A stretch of DNA of 64,000 nucleotides from Streptosporangium album (lineage in GTDB: Bacteria > Actinomycetota > Actinomycetes > Streptosporangiales > Streptosporangiaceae). The notes beneath the pieces are model-generated. The model worked only from the letters and a program-made list of their open reading frames with translations, searched no databases and was not told the origin of the DNA. The stretch is taken from assembly GCF_014203795.1 (NCBI RefSeq), contig NZ_JACHJU010000005.1:62001-126000 (forward strand). Reading direction: 5' to 3'. Below, piece after piece: positions 1 through 7,995 of this stretch. Positions within the stretch are counted from its first letter, which is position 1. Each line of letters begins with the position of its first letter. Made by a program: the position numbers and the translations under genes.

Positions 1-47
1 ACGAAGGCATGCCGGAACCCCGGTGGCGACCAGCACTGTCGCTCTAT

Positions 48-73
48 GACCGATTATGATCGAGTGAGATCAC
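48..73 (+). promoter_or_regulatory. Operator-like repeat before the DeoR gene
   Basis: This stretch opens with GACCGATTATGATCGA and ends in GAGATCAC. It closely matches the stretch at 916-940, which opens with GACCGAATCTGATCGA and also ends in TGATCA. In both, a TGATC-like core recurs about every 10 bases, so the contacts would lie on one face of the helix. It lies just upstream of the GTG start at 99. I infer it is bound by the DeoR protein encoded next to it, giving autoregulation. Confidence 0.5.
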
Positions 74-98
74 TTGGTCCAGGGCAAATGAGGTTGAT

Positions 99-914
99 GT
101 GAAAAGTGGGGGAGAGACTTCGGGCCCGGCGGAGTATCGTCGTCCCGTGTTCGCCGCCGAGCGCCGTCAGCGCATCCTCGAGCTGGTCCGCGCCAACGGC
201 GCCGTCTCCCTGCGCGAGCTGGCCCAGTCGGTGCAGTCGTCGGAGGTGACGGTCAGGCGCGACCTGCGCGCGCTGGAGGCGGAGGGGCTGCTCAACCGGC
301 ACCACGGCGGGGCCACGCTCCCCGGAGAGCTGTCACGCGAACCCACCTACTCGCAGAAGACGCAGATGGCCGCCGCCGAGAAGCGGGCCATCGCGGACCT
401 GGCGGTCTCCCTCGTCGAGGACGGCGACGCGATCGTGGTCGGCGCGGGCACGACCACACAGGACTTCGCCCGGCGGCTGTCGCGGGTGACCGAGCTGGCC
501 GTGGTGACCAACTCCCTCCTGGTCGCCCAGGCGCTCGCCGACTCCCCCCGGGTCGAGGTCGTCATGACCGGCGGCACGCTGCGGGGACCCATCCACGCCC
601 TGGTCGGCAGCGCCGCCGAGCGTTCCCTGGCGGGCCTGCGGGTGCGAAGGGCCTTCATCTCGGGTAACGGGCTGACCGCCGAGCGGGGGCTGTCCACCCC
701 CAACATGCAGGTGGCGAGCGTGGACCGGGCGCTGGCGGCGGCCGCGGAGGAGGTGGTCGTGCTGGTCGACCACACCAAGGTCGGCCTGGACACGATGGTG
801 CAGACGGTGCCGACCGAGGAGATCACGCACCTGGTCACCGACGACGAGGCGCCGCGTGAAGTGCTGGACGATCTCGCCGGCCGGGGTGTGCGGATCCACG
901 TCGCCCGGATCTAG
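99..914 (+). CDS. DeoR/GlpR-family sugar-responsive repressor
   Basis: A 271-residue DeoR-family regulator. Residues about 20-72 form the N-terminal winged helix: ERRQRILELVRANG, then the recognition helix SSEVTVRRDLRALE and the wing end RHHGGA. Residues about 90-250 form the DeoRC sensor domain with the phosphosugar-binding motif GAGTTT and the later VDHTK. Family members bind a phosphorylated sugar or nucleoside and release an operator. The GTG start at 99 gives the usual family length. The gene lies directly upstream of, and points the same way as, a ytfQ-like sugar importer, with related operator-like repeats before both. It probably represses that importer as well as itself. Confidence 0.9.
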   Translation: MKSGGETSGPAEYRRPVFAAERRQRILELVRANGAVSLRELAQSVQSSEVTVRRDLRALEAEGLLNRHHGGATLPGELSREPTYSQKTQMAAAEKRAIADLAVSLVEDGDAIVVGAGTTTQDFARRLSRVTELAVVTNSLLVAQALADSPRVEVVMTGGTLRGPIHALVGSAAERSLAGLRVRRAFISGNGLTAERGLSTPNMQVASVDRALAAAAEEVVVLVDHTKVGLDTMVQTVPTEEITHLVTDDEAPREVLDDLAGRGVRIHVARI

Positions 915-915
915 T

Positions 916-948
916 GACCGAATCTGATCGAATCTGATCAATCGTGAC
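916..948 (+). promoter_or_regulatory. Operator-like direct repeat before the sugar ABC operon
   Basis: Two tandem copies of GAATCTGATC-type sequence (AATCTGATCG, AATCTGATCA) start right after the deoR stop codon and are followed by ATCGTGAC. The repeat is about 95 bases upstream of the ATG at 1039. It matches the element at 48-73, so both are likely targets of the same DeoR regulator. Binding is inferred, not shown. Confidence 0.5.
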
Positions 949-1038
949 CTACTGATGTCCTTTTCTTTACGATTTTGTTTCCTGGCGGGATGACCATCGA
1001 GCCCATCGACGTTCCATCGTCTTGCCCAGGAGGGCACC

Positions 1039-2118
1039 ATGACCCTGCTCACGAGCCGTTCGGGGAGAGTCGCCGCGCTGCTGGCCGTCGCCGTCCTCGT
1101 CGCGTCCGGCTGCGCCAAGTCCGAGGAGTCCACGGCCGCGCCGACCGGCGCGAGCACCCAGGGCGGACAGGTCGTCCAGACCCCGACCGCTCCGGCGGGA
1201 GCCGGATGCACCATCGACGCCTTCGGAGCCCAGAAGTTCGACCTGAAGACGGCCGTGGTCGGCTTCTCCCAGTCGGAGAAGGAGGCCAACCCCTTCCGGA
1301 TCGCCGAGACCAAGTCGATCAAGGATGAGGCGGCCAAGCTCGGCATCGCCAACCTGAAGGTCACCAACGCCCAGTCGCAGTTCTCCAAGCAGATCAGCGA
1401 CGTCCAGCAGCTCATCGCGCAGGGTGCGCAGCTACTCGTGATCGCCCCGCTCAACTCCGACGGGTGGGAGCCGGTCCTGCAGCAGGCCGCCGCCAAGAAG
1501 ATCCCGATCATCACGATCGACCGCAAGATCAACGCCACCGCCTGCAAGGACTACCTGACCTTCATCGGGTCGGACTTCACCGAGCAGGGCAAGCGGGCGG
1601 CCGACCAGATGATCAAAGCGCTCGGCGGCAAGGGCAAGGTGGCCATCCTGCTGGGCGCACCCGGCAACAACGTCACCACCGAGCGGACCAACGGCTTCAA
1701 GGACCAGATCAAGGCCGCCGCCCCGGACATCGAGATCACCTTCGAGCAGACCGGCGAGTTCGCCCGTGAGAAGGGCCAGCAGGTCACCGAGCAGCTGATC
1801 CAGTCCAACCCCGACATCAACGGCCTCTACGCCGAGAACGACGAGATGGCGCTGGGCGCCGTCACCGCGCTCAAGGGGGCGGGCAAGAAGCCGGGCGAGG
1901 TGCGGATCGTCTCCATCGACGGCACCCGTGGCGCCGTCCAGGGCATCGCCGACGGCTGGCTGTACGCGGTGGTGGAGTCCAACCCGCGCTTCGGGGCGCT
2001 GGCCTTCGAGACCGCCCAGAAGTTCGCCGGCGGGGAGAGCATCCCGGAGAAGGTCGTCATCTCCGACCGGGAGTACGACAAGGGCAACGCCAAGGACTCG
2101 ATCGCCGAGGCCTACTGA
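1039..2118 (+). CDS. ytfQ: Periplasmic-type sugar-binding lipoprotein, YtfQ-like
   Basis: A 359-residue solute-binding protein of the type I (ribose/galactofuranose) fold. The signal peptide ends in a lipobox with the lipidated Cys at residue 25 (VASGC). A Ser/Thr/Ala/Pro-rich linker follows, then the mature domain starting near GFSQSEKEANPFR. Recognisable family features are IAPLNSDGWEPVL, the hinge, and DGTRGAVQGIADG near the C-terminus. The sequence resembles E. coli YtfQ, the galactofuranose-binding protein, more than RbsB. AGGAGG sits just before the ATG at 1039. It is the first gene of an SBP-ATPase-permease-permease operon, the same order as ytfQRT-yjfF. The exact sugar is inferred only from that order. 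Confidence 0.88.
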   Translation: MTLLTSRSGRVAALLAVAVLVASGCAKSEESTAAPTGASTQGGQVVQTPTAPAGAGCTIDAFGAQKFDLKTAVVGFSQSEKEANPFRIAETKSIKDEAAKLGIANLKVTNAQSQFSKQISDVQQLIAQGAQLLVIAPLNSDGWEPVLQQAAAKKIPIITIDRKINATACKDYLTFIGSDFTEQGKRAADQMIKALGGKGKVAILLGAPGNNVTTERTNGFKDQIKAAAPDIEITFEQTGEFAREKGQQVTEQLIQSNPDINGLYAENDEMALGAVTALKGAGKKPGEVRIVSIDGTRGAVQGIADGWLYAVVESNPRFGALAFETAQKFAGGESIPEKVVISDREYDKGNAKDSIAEAY

Positions 2119-2130
2119 TCATCGGAGATC

Positions 2131-2156
2131 GGTCCGGGGCGGCGCCGCCCCGGACC
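2131..2156 (+). promoter_or_regulatory. Intercistronic 26-base perfect palindrome
   Basis: A perfect dyad made of GGTCCGGGGCGGC and its reverse complement, with no loop bases counted, fills the gap between the binding-protein and ATPase genes. Such hairpins often stabilise the binding-protein mRNA or partly terminate transcription, so that more binding protein than transporter is made. There is no T-run, so it is not a strong terminator. Confidence 0.6.
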
Positions 2157-2174
2157 CTTCGGGAAGGGAGCCCA

Positions 2175-3710
2175 GTGGCAGGCAACGGCCAAGTCCTCCA
2201 GGCCGCCGGGGTGGTGAAGGCGTTTCCCGGCGTCCGTGCCCTGGACCACGTGTCGTTCACGCTCGGCGGGGGAGAGGTGCACGCCCTGGTGGGGGAGAAC
2301 GGCGCGGGTAAGTCGACGCTGATCAAAGTGCTCACCGGGGTCTACCAGGCCGACGCCGGCCAGGTGAGATACCGGGGCGAGCCGGTGAGCTTCTCCAACC
2401 CGCTCGACGCCCAGCGGGCCGGCATCTCCACGATCTACCAGGAGGTCAACCTCGTCCCGTCGATGAGCGTGGCCCGCAACCTGTTCCTCGGGCGCGAGCC
2501 CAGGGGCCGGTTCCGGCTCATCGACTTCGGGGCCATGCACGAGCAGGCGAGGGAGACCCTCAAAGGGTACGGCGTCCACGTCGATGTGCGGCGTCCCCTC
2601 GGCTCCCTGGGCATGGGCACCCAGCAGATGGTCGCGCTGGCCCGCGCCGTCTCCGTCGACGCCCAGGTGGTGATCATGGATGAGCCCACCTCCTCGCTGG
2701 AGCCGCGCGAGGTGGGCAGGCTGTTCGAGGTGATCCGGGGGCTGCGAGACCAGGGCCGCTCGGTGATCTACGTCAGCCACCGGCTGGACGAGCTCTACCA
2801 GATCTGCGACCGCGTCACCGTCCTGCGCGACGGCAGGCTGGTCCACACCGGCAAGCTGGCCGAACTGGAGCGCCTGCGCCTCGTCTCGCTCATGCTGGGC
2901 CGCAAGATATCCGAGGTCCGGGCCGAGGGCGCCACCAAGTTCAGCGGTTCCCACGGGCAGGGCGAGGAAGATCCGCCGGTTCTCACCGCGACGGGCCTCA
3001 CCCGCAGGCACCTGCTCGACGGCGTCTCCATCGCGTTGCGACCAGGTGAGGTCGTCGGACTGGGCGGCCTGCTCGGCGCGGGCCGTAGCGAGACGGCCAA
3101 GGCGATCGCGGGCGCGCTCAGATTGGAGGCGGGCGAGGTCGTCGTGGCGGGCGTCCCACTGCGCACCGGCTCGGTGCCCGTCGCGATCCGTGCCGGGATA
3201 AGCCTGCTGCCCGAGGACCGCAAGGCCGAGGGGATCGTGCCGACCCTGTCGGTGCGGGAGAACATCGCCCTGGCCGCGCTGCCCCGGCTGTCTCGAGCGG
3301 GGATCGTCTCCGACCGGCGCATCGACAGGATCGTGGAGACCTTCATGAAACGCCTGCAGATCAAGGCGGCCGGCCCGCACCAGCCGGTCGCCGAGCTGTC
3401 CGGCGGCAACCAGCAGAAAGTACTGCTCGCCCGCTGGCTGGCCATGAACCCCAAGGTTCTGCTGCTGGACGAGCCCACCCGGGGCATCGACGTCGGCGCC
3501 AAGGCCGAGGTGCAGATGCTGATCGACGAGCTGGCCGTGGACGGCCTGGCCGTCCTGCTCATCTCCTCCGACCTTGAGGAGATCGTCGAGGGCTCCGACC
3601 GGGTCGTGGTGCTGCGCGACGGCACCGTGGCCGGCGAGCTGCGCGGTCCTGAGGTGAGCGAGGAGGCGATCATGTCGATGATCGCGCGGCCCGAGGAGAG
3701 CGTCCGATGA
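2175..3710 (+). CDS. ytfR: Sugar ABC importer ATPase with two ABC domains, YtfR-like
   Basis: A 511-residue duplicated ATPase of the carbohydrate uptake transporter-2 family. The first domain has Walker A GENGAGKST at residues 40-48, a signature replaced by LGMGTQQ, and Walker B VVIMDEPT near 165-172. The second domain has the family's usual degenerate Walker A (GLLGAGRSE), an intact signature LSGGNQQ near 408, and Walker B VLLLDEPTRGIDVG. One good and one altered site is normal for RbsA/MglA/YtfR proteins. The GTG at 2175 follows a GGGAAGGGAG ribosome site. The gene overlaps the next one by four bases (ATGA), so translation is coupled. Confidence 0.9.
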   Translation: MAGNGQVLQAAGVVKAFPGVRALDHVSFTLGGGEVHALVGENGAGKSTLIKVLTGVYQADAGQVRYRGEPVSFSNPLDAQRAGISTIYQEVNLVPSMSVARNLFLGREPRGRFRLIDFGAMHEQARETLKGYGVHVDVRRPLGSLGMGTQQMVALARAVSVDAQVVIMDEPTSSLEPREVGRLFEVIRGLRDQGRSVIYVSHRLDELYQICDRVTVLRDGRLVHTGKLAELERLRLVSLMLGRKISEVRAEGATKFSGSHGQGEEDPPVLTATGLTRRHLLDGVSIALRPGEVVGLGGLLGAGRSETAKAIAGALRLEAGEVVVAGVPLRTGSVPVAIRAGISLLPEDRKAEGIVPTLSVRENIALAALPRLSRAGIVSDRRIDRIVETFMKRLQIKAAGPHQPVAELSGGNQQKVLLARWLAMNPKVLLLDEPTRGIDVGAKAEVQMLIDELAVDGLAVLLISSDLEEIVEGSDRVVVLRDGTVAGELRGPEVSEEAIMSMIARPEESVR

Positions 3711-4663
3711 CCGAGGCGACCACGGCCCGGCCGGCATTCGAGCGGGCGGCGCTGCTGGCGTGGCTGCAGAGATACGGCGTCTACGCCGCCGTCGTCGCGC
3801 TCGTCCTGTTCAACGCGGCCTTCACGCCGAACTTCCTGGCCGTCGGCAACTTCCGCACCCAGTTCGTCCAGGTCGCCCCCATCGTGGTGGTCTCGCTGGG
3901 CATGGCGCTGGTGATCGGCACCGAGGGCATCGACCTGTCGGTGGGCTCGGTCATGGCGCTGTCGGCGTCGATGATCGCCCTGTATCTCGGCTATGGCGCG
4001 TGGCCGGCGATGCTCATGGCGATCCTCGCGGGGGCGGTCGCCGGCGCGGTGGGCGGCACGCTCGTCGCGGTGGTCGGCGTGCAGCCGATCGTCGCCACCC
4101 TCGCTCTGCTGGTCGGCATCCGGGGGCTGGCCAATGTGCTGCTGCCGCAGCTGAAGGAGATCCGTAACCCGACGCTCACCGCTCTGGGCAGCGAGTCGGC
4201 GCTCGGCGTGCCGCTCGTCGTGCTGGTGGCGCTCGCGCTGACCCTTGTGGTGCTGTTCGTCGTCCGCAAGAGCACTTTCGGCCGGCAGGTGGTCGCGGTG
4301 GGCGGGAACCGGATCGCCGCCGAACTCGCCGGTCTGCCGGTGAGGCGCATCCTGCTTCTCGTCTACGTCGTCTCCGGCGTGCTCGCCGCGGTGGCGGGGA
4401 TCCTCGCCAGCTCCCGGCTCCAGGCCAGCGACCCCACCTCCCTCGGCCTGTTCATGGAACTGTCGGCCATCACCGCGGTGGTCGTGGGCGGCACCTCGCT
4501 GACGGGCGGCAGGGTGCGGGTGCTCGGGACGGTGATGGGCGCACTGCTGATGCAGCTGCTCCAGGCCACCCTGATCAAGCACAACCTGCCGCAGTCCTGG
4601 ACCCAGATGGCCCAGGCTGTGATCATCCTCGCCGCCGTCTACGCCGCCAGGGAGCGCCGATGA
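3707..4663 (+). CDS. ytfT: Sugar ABC importer permease 1, YtfT-like
   Basis: A 318-residue BPD_transp_2 (RbsC-type) permease with about nine to ten hydrophobic segments. The family motif GTEGIDLSVGSVMALS lies near residues 66-81, and the late motif VVVGGTSLTGGRG-like text (GGTSLTGGRVRVLGT) near 265-280. The start codon overlaps the ATPase stop (ATGA), and its own stop overlaps the next permease in the same way. Having two different permease genes after one ATPase is typical of ytfT-yjfF systems, where they would form a heterodimeric channel in the cytoplasmic membrane. Confidence 0.88.
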   Translation: MTEATTARPAFERAALLAWLQRYGVYAAVVALVLFNAAFTPNFLAVGNFRTQFVQVAPIVVVSLGMALVIGTEGIDLSVGSVMALSASMIALYLGYGAWPAMLMAILAGAVAGAVGGTLVAVVGVQPIVATLALLVGIRGLANVLLPQLKEIRNPTLTALGSESALGVPLVVLVALALTLVVLFVVRKSTFGRQVVAVGGNRIAAELAGLPVRRILLLVYVVSGVLAAVAGILASSRLQASDPTSLGLFMELSAITAVVVGGTSLTGGRVRVLGTVMGALLMQLLQATLIKHNLPQSWTQMAQAVIILAAVYAARERR

Positions 4664-5646
4664 CCCTCACGACGGTTCCGCCGGAGACAGAGGCGGCCAG
4701 GGAGCGCGCCGGGCGCCTGTTCCGGCAGCACGGCGCGCTGATCGTGCTCGGAGTCCTGCTGGTCGTGGGCTCGCTGACCTTCGACTCCTTCGCCACCGTG
4801 GCCAACTTCGGAAACATCGCCACCTCGTCGTCCTTCCTGGCGATCATCGCGATCGGCATGACCTTCGTGATCATCTCGGGCGGCATCGACCTGTCCGTGG
4901 GGTCGATCTTCGTGCTCAGCGGTGTCCTGGCGGCGTACGGCTCGCAGTACGGGTTCCTGGTGGCACTGGCCCTGCCGCTTGCGGTGTCCGGGCTGTTCGG
5001 CCTGGCTCAGGGCCTGATCATCGCCAGGACCGGGATGGCGCCGTTCATCGTCACCCTCGCCGGTCTCCTGGGCGCCCGCGGCCTGATGCTGGCCATCTCC
5101 GACGAGGGCGCGGCGACCTACCTGGTCAGGGATCCGCTCTTCGCCAAGCTGGGGCAGGGTTCCGTCCTCAACACCGGATACCCCGTACTGGTCGCCGCCG
5201 TCCTGCTGGTCGCCGCGATGGTCCTGCTGCAGCGCACCGGCTTCGGGCAGAACGTCTACGCCATCGGTGGCGGCGAGGACGCCGCCGGGTTCATGGGCGT
5301 TCCGGTCGCGCGCACGAAGGTCGCCGTCTACCTGATGTCGGGACTGCTGGCGGGCCTGGCCGGGGCACTGAACGCGGCCCGGCTCTCCTCGGGCGTGACC
5401 ATCCTCGGCATCGGCCTGGAACTCGACGTGATCGCGGCCGTGGTCATCGGCGGCACCCTGCTCACCGGCGGCTCGGGAGCCCTCGGCGGCACGATCGCGG
5501 GGGCGCTGCTCCTGGGGGTGATCCAGAACCTGATCAACCAGGTCGGCGACCTCAACGCCTCCTTCCAGCAGGTGGTGAGCGGGCTCTTCCTCGCCCTCGT
5601 GGTGATCGCGCACCGCTTCCTCGGCGGGGCGCGCCGGATCGAGTGA
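4660..5646 (+). CDS. yjfF: Sugar ABC importer permease 2, YjfF-like
   Basis: A 328-residue RbsC-type permease and the last gene of the sugar operon. It has the hallmark ISGGIDLSVGSIFVLSG near residues 71-87 and VIGGTLLTGGSGALGGT near 265-281, with about nine membrane segments between and around them. The ATGA overlap at 4660-4663 couples it to the upstream permease. The two permeases are clearly different proteins, which fits a heterodimer. An inverted repeat 18 bases after the stop probably ends the operon. Confidence 0.88.
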   Translation: MTLTTVPPETEAARERAGRLFRQHGALIVLGVLLVVGSLTFDSFATVANFGNIATSSSFLAIIAIGMTFVIISGGIDLSVGSIFVLSGVLAAYGSQYGFLVALALPLAVSGLFGLAQGLIIARTGMAPFIVTLAGLLGARGLMLAISDEGAATYLVRDPLFAKLGQGSVLNTGYPVLVAAVLLVAAMVLLQRTGFGQNVYAIGGGEDAAGFMGVPVARTKVAVYLMSGLLAGLAGALNAARLSSGVTILGIGLELDVIAAVVIGGTLLTGGSGALGGTIAGALLLGVIQNLINQVGDLNASFQQVVSGLFLALVVIAHRFLGGARRIE

Positions 5647-5663
5647 TCAAGCCCCTCCGTCTG

Positions 5664-5727
5664 GGACCTCCGTCTGGGACGTCGCCGGGGTGCCGTCAGG
5701 CGCCGTCGCCGTCCCGGACGGAGGTCC
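5664..5727 (+). terminator. Inverted repeat after the sugar ABC operon
   Basis: The arms 5664-5680 (GGACCTCCGTCTGGGAC) and 5711-5727 (GTCCCGGACGGAGGTCC) pair over 17 bases with one G-U pair. The 30-base loop is itself GC rich. The position just after yjfF suggests a terminator, but there is no T-run. Confidence 0.45.
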
Positions 5728-5827
5728 GCAGCCTCTCGATGAACTCGGGTTAGGCCTCCCGCCCGGCCGGCGTGGTGGTGTGCATCGCCACGCGGACGTG
5801 GCAGCCGTTGCGGGCGGCCACCGTCAT
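5696..5827 (-). pseudogene. Possible small ORF with an in-frame stop
   Basis: An ATG at 5827 directly abuts the stop codon of the nuclease gene and opens a frame of 43 codons ending in TGA at 5696-5698. Codon 26 (5750-5752) is TAA. Both halves use typical GC-rich coding triplets (NGCHVRVAMHTTT before, PEFIERLRTSVRD after). It may be a small gene coupled to the nuclease and broken by one stop, or chance. I do not recognise the product. Confidence 0.22.
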
Positions 5828-7591
5828 TCAGAGAGCGGGCTCGTCGTCGGTGACGGGGGTGGCGATCGCCTCCGCGACCGCCGCGGCCCGGCTGCCGGCG
5901 AGGCCGGAGGCCCGCAGGATCTCGCCGGTGACAGGGTCGATCACCAGGCCGTCCAGGACGAGCGGCGCGCCGTCACCGGCGTCGAAGGAGTCCGGACACC
6001 AGCGCGTCACCGGGCAGACACGGCACCACGGACCGGGGGCCGGACTGAAGTCGGTGTCGCGGTGCCACGCGCGGACGCGGTCGGACACGACGGCCCGGGC
6101 GGTCGCGAGCACTTCCGGCTCCGCGACGTCGAAGGTGATGACCTCGCCCGACACGGGGGTGAGCTGCTCCATCTCGACCAGCCCGCCGGTGTCGCCGAAC
6201 GCGCCGTCTGCGATCAGGCAGACGGCCAGGGCGAGCTGCGGGACCAGCTCCAGCGCGTTCTCGGCGGTGATGCCGGGGTGCACCGCGGAGGTCTTCTGCT
6301 CCCGGTAGACCAGGCGCCCGTCCACCCGGCGGAGCAGATCGGGGTTGGCGATGACCAGGACGTCGGCGTCGGTGTCGTAGGCGGCGACCCGGGGCTCGGG
6401 CGTGACCTGGGTGACCTCGCCGTCGGCCAGCGGGCATACACGCAGGTGCTGGAGCAGGTACGGCCAAGCCTGGCGGTAGTCGTCCCGGCTCACCGACGAC
6501 CCGGCCCACGCGAGGTCGCCGGTCTCGGGGTCGGGCAGGTCGTCCGATGTGCACGGGCCCGCTCCGGGGCGGCTGTGTACGGTCTCCAGCCACTGGTGCA
6601 CGAGCAGCCCGCGCCGGACCGCCGTGCTCTCGGAGTCGTCGGCGGGCAGCCGGAGGTCGCGCATATGCGCCTGCGCCGGGCAGATCTGGTACTGCCGGGA
6701 CGTCGTGATCGACCAGGTGCGCCGGTGGGTGCCCCGGTCGGGCAGGCCCAGCAGCCCCGGCGTCCTCGGGAGCGTGCCGCACGAGGCGCGGAGCTTGCAG
6801 TCCGCGCAGTCGCCACCGGGTGACCTGTGACCACCGGCCAGCAGACCGGTGGCCACAGGTCTGGCGGAGGCGAGATAGGCGCGCCGTACGTCCTCCGGCG
6901 CGGCGTCCACGAGCACCGCCGCAGTGCCGTCGGTGAGACCGACCTCGACCACCCGCACCCGCGCCGGGTCCGCGCCGGGCTCGCGGACCGGGACGGGAAC
7001 GCTCCGGTAGAGGTCCTGGGTGCCGCCCACCGCCCGGTCGCCGGCCGCGGCCACGTAGGCCATCGCCAGCGTGGCCGGGTCGTCGGCCCGGCCCAGCGGC
7101 CGTCGCAGCCGCATCCGGCGGAACTCCACCACGGCGCCGTCCGGCGAGCCGTACCAGCGGCCCCACGCGGTCAGGGCCCGCATCTCCGCGGACGAGCCGC
7201 TCCGCTGGACGATCCGTGGATGGCGTTCCGGGCGGAGGCCGCCCCCCTCCGCGGCCAGGCTCTCGGCCGTCTCCAGGTAGGTGCGGCAGGCGTGCAGGAT
7301 CCAGCGCGCGGCCCCGGGATGCACCGGGTCGCGGTTGTCCTCGACGGCACGTCTGACCGCTCCCTCCACGTCGGCGCCGTCGAACTCGACGGCGTCCAGC
7401 GCCCGCATGACCAGGCCGAGCGGGAAGCTCTCCCAGGGGGCGAAACGCCGCCGCTCGAAGACCTGCGGCCGCACGTCCGGGCGGGCCTTGGCCGCGGCGA
7501 AGTCACCGCAGTCACCCTCACGGCGGTCGAGCATACTGGCGGACAGCCGGATGATGTCCGGATTTCCGATGAGTTCCGACCGGAGGGTCAT
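5828..7591 (-). CDS. PD-(D/E)XK nuclease (RecB/Cas4-like) with a second, degenerate nuclease half
   Basis: A 587-residue protein. The C-terminal half has a full RecB-family nuclease signature: His332 (GLLVHQW), Asp418 (IANPD), Glu431 and Lys433 (YREQKTS), and the helix VPQLALAVCLIADG. Four cysteines are placed as in iron-sulfur nucleases such as AddB and Cas4: Cys304 (QICP) and Cys523/526/532 (CRVCPVTRWC). The N-terminal half repeats this layout with Cys28 and Cys262/265/271 (CADCKLRASC), at the same internal spacing. However, where the active site would be, near VVEFRRMRLRRP, the catalytic pattern is gone. It therefore looks like a tandem duplication with one dead half. AGGAGG precedes the ATG. 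It stands alone, with no helicase or CRISPR gene nearby. A DNA repair or defence role is only inferred. Confidence 0.75.
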   Translation of the reverse strand: MTLRSELIGNPDIIRLSASMLDRREGDCGDFAAAKARPDVRPQVFERRRFAPWESFPLGLVMRALDAVEFDGADVEGAVRRAVEDNRDPVHPGAARWILHACRTYLETAESLAAEGGGLRPERHPRIVQRSGSSAEMRALTAWGRWYGSPDGAVVEFRRMRLRRPLGRADDPATLAMAYVAAAGDRAVGGTQDLYRSVPVPVREPGADPARVRVVEVGLTDGTAAVLVDAAPEDVRRAYLASARPVATGLLAGGHRSPGGDCADCKLRASCGTLPRTPGLLGLPDRGTHRRTWSITTSRQYQICPAQAHMRDLRLPADDSESTAVRRGLLVHQWLETVHSRPGAGPCTSDDLPDPETGDLAWAGSSVSRDDYRQAWPYLLQHLRVCPLADGEVTQVTPEPRVAAYDTDADVLVIANPDLLRRVDGRLVYREQKTSAVHPGITAENALELVPQLALAVCLIADGAFGDTGGLVEMEQLTPVSGEVITFDVAEPEVLATARAVVSDRVRAWHRDTDFSPAPGPWCRVCPVTRWCPDSFDAGDGAPLVLDGLVIDPVTGEILRASGLAGSRAAAVAEAIATPVTDDEPAL

Positions 7592-7940
7592 GTCGCCTCC
7601 TGGCTGCTTTGCATAAAGGCCACCTTAAATACGGAGAGTCAGCATTTGCTTGATTTCTTCCTGGATGTTGTCCAGGGGTCCTGGAGTCCAGCACTTCCGA
7701 GTCCTGTTTACTCGTCTCTCTACTCCCGCTACTACGTCAACCTCACCGCCTGACGCGACCACCCGGCAGAACCCCTCCAACGCCGGCGTCTCCACACGCG
7801 GCGCCACCGCGATCGGAGCGTCGAACCGCCGGTGCGCGGTGATGAAACGATCTTTCGGCCAGACGCACGCCGATGTGATGCGGTGCCGTGTGGGCCAACG
7901 GAAAGGGAGGGCGGGCGTCCACGCCTCCACCCTGGAGTGA
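7592..7940. other. Gene-poor stretch between nuclease and levanase terminator
   Basis: About 350 bases without a convincing gene. The minus strand stays open and ends in PLDNIQEEIKQMLTLRI with a stop at 7625-7627, which looks like a genuine protein tail. It has no plausible start, and I do not recognise it. It may be the remnant of a decayed gene. Confidence 0.4.
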
Positions 7941-7973
7941 TTCACCTGCTCCCGGGGCCCGGGAGCAGGTGAA
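7941..7973 (-). terminator. Perfect hairpin after the levanase gene
   Basis: Two 16-base arms (TTCACCTGCTCCCGGG and its exact reverse complement) surround a single central base. It lies 22 bases beyond the levanase stop codon on the minus strand, so it most likely terminates that transcript. No T-run follows. Confidence 0.75.
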
Positions 7974-7995
7974 TGATCGGGGATGTACGGAGGCG

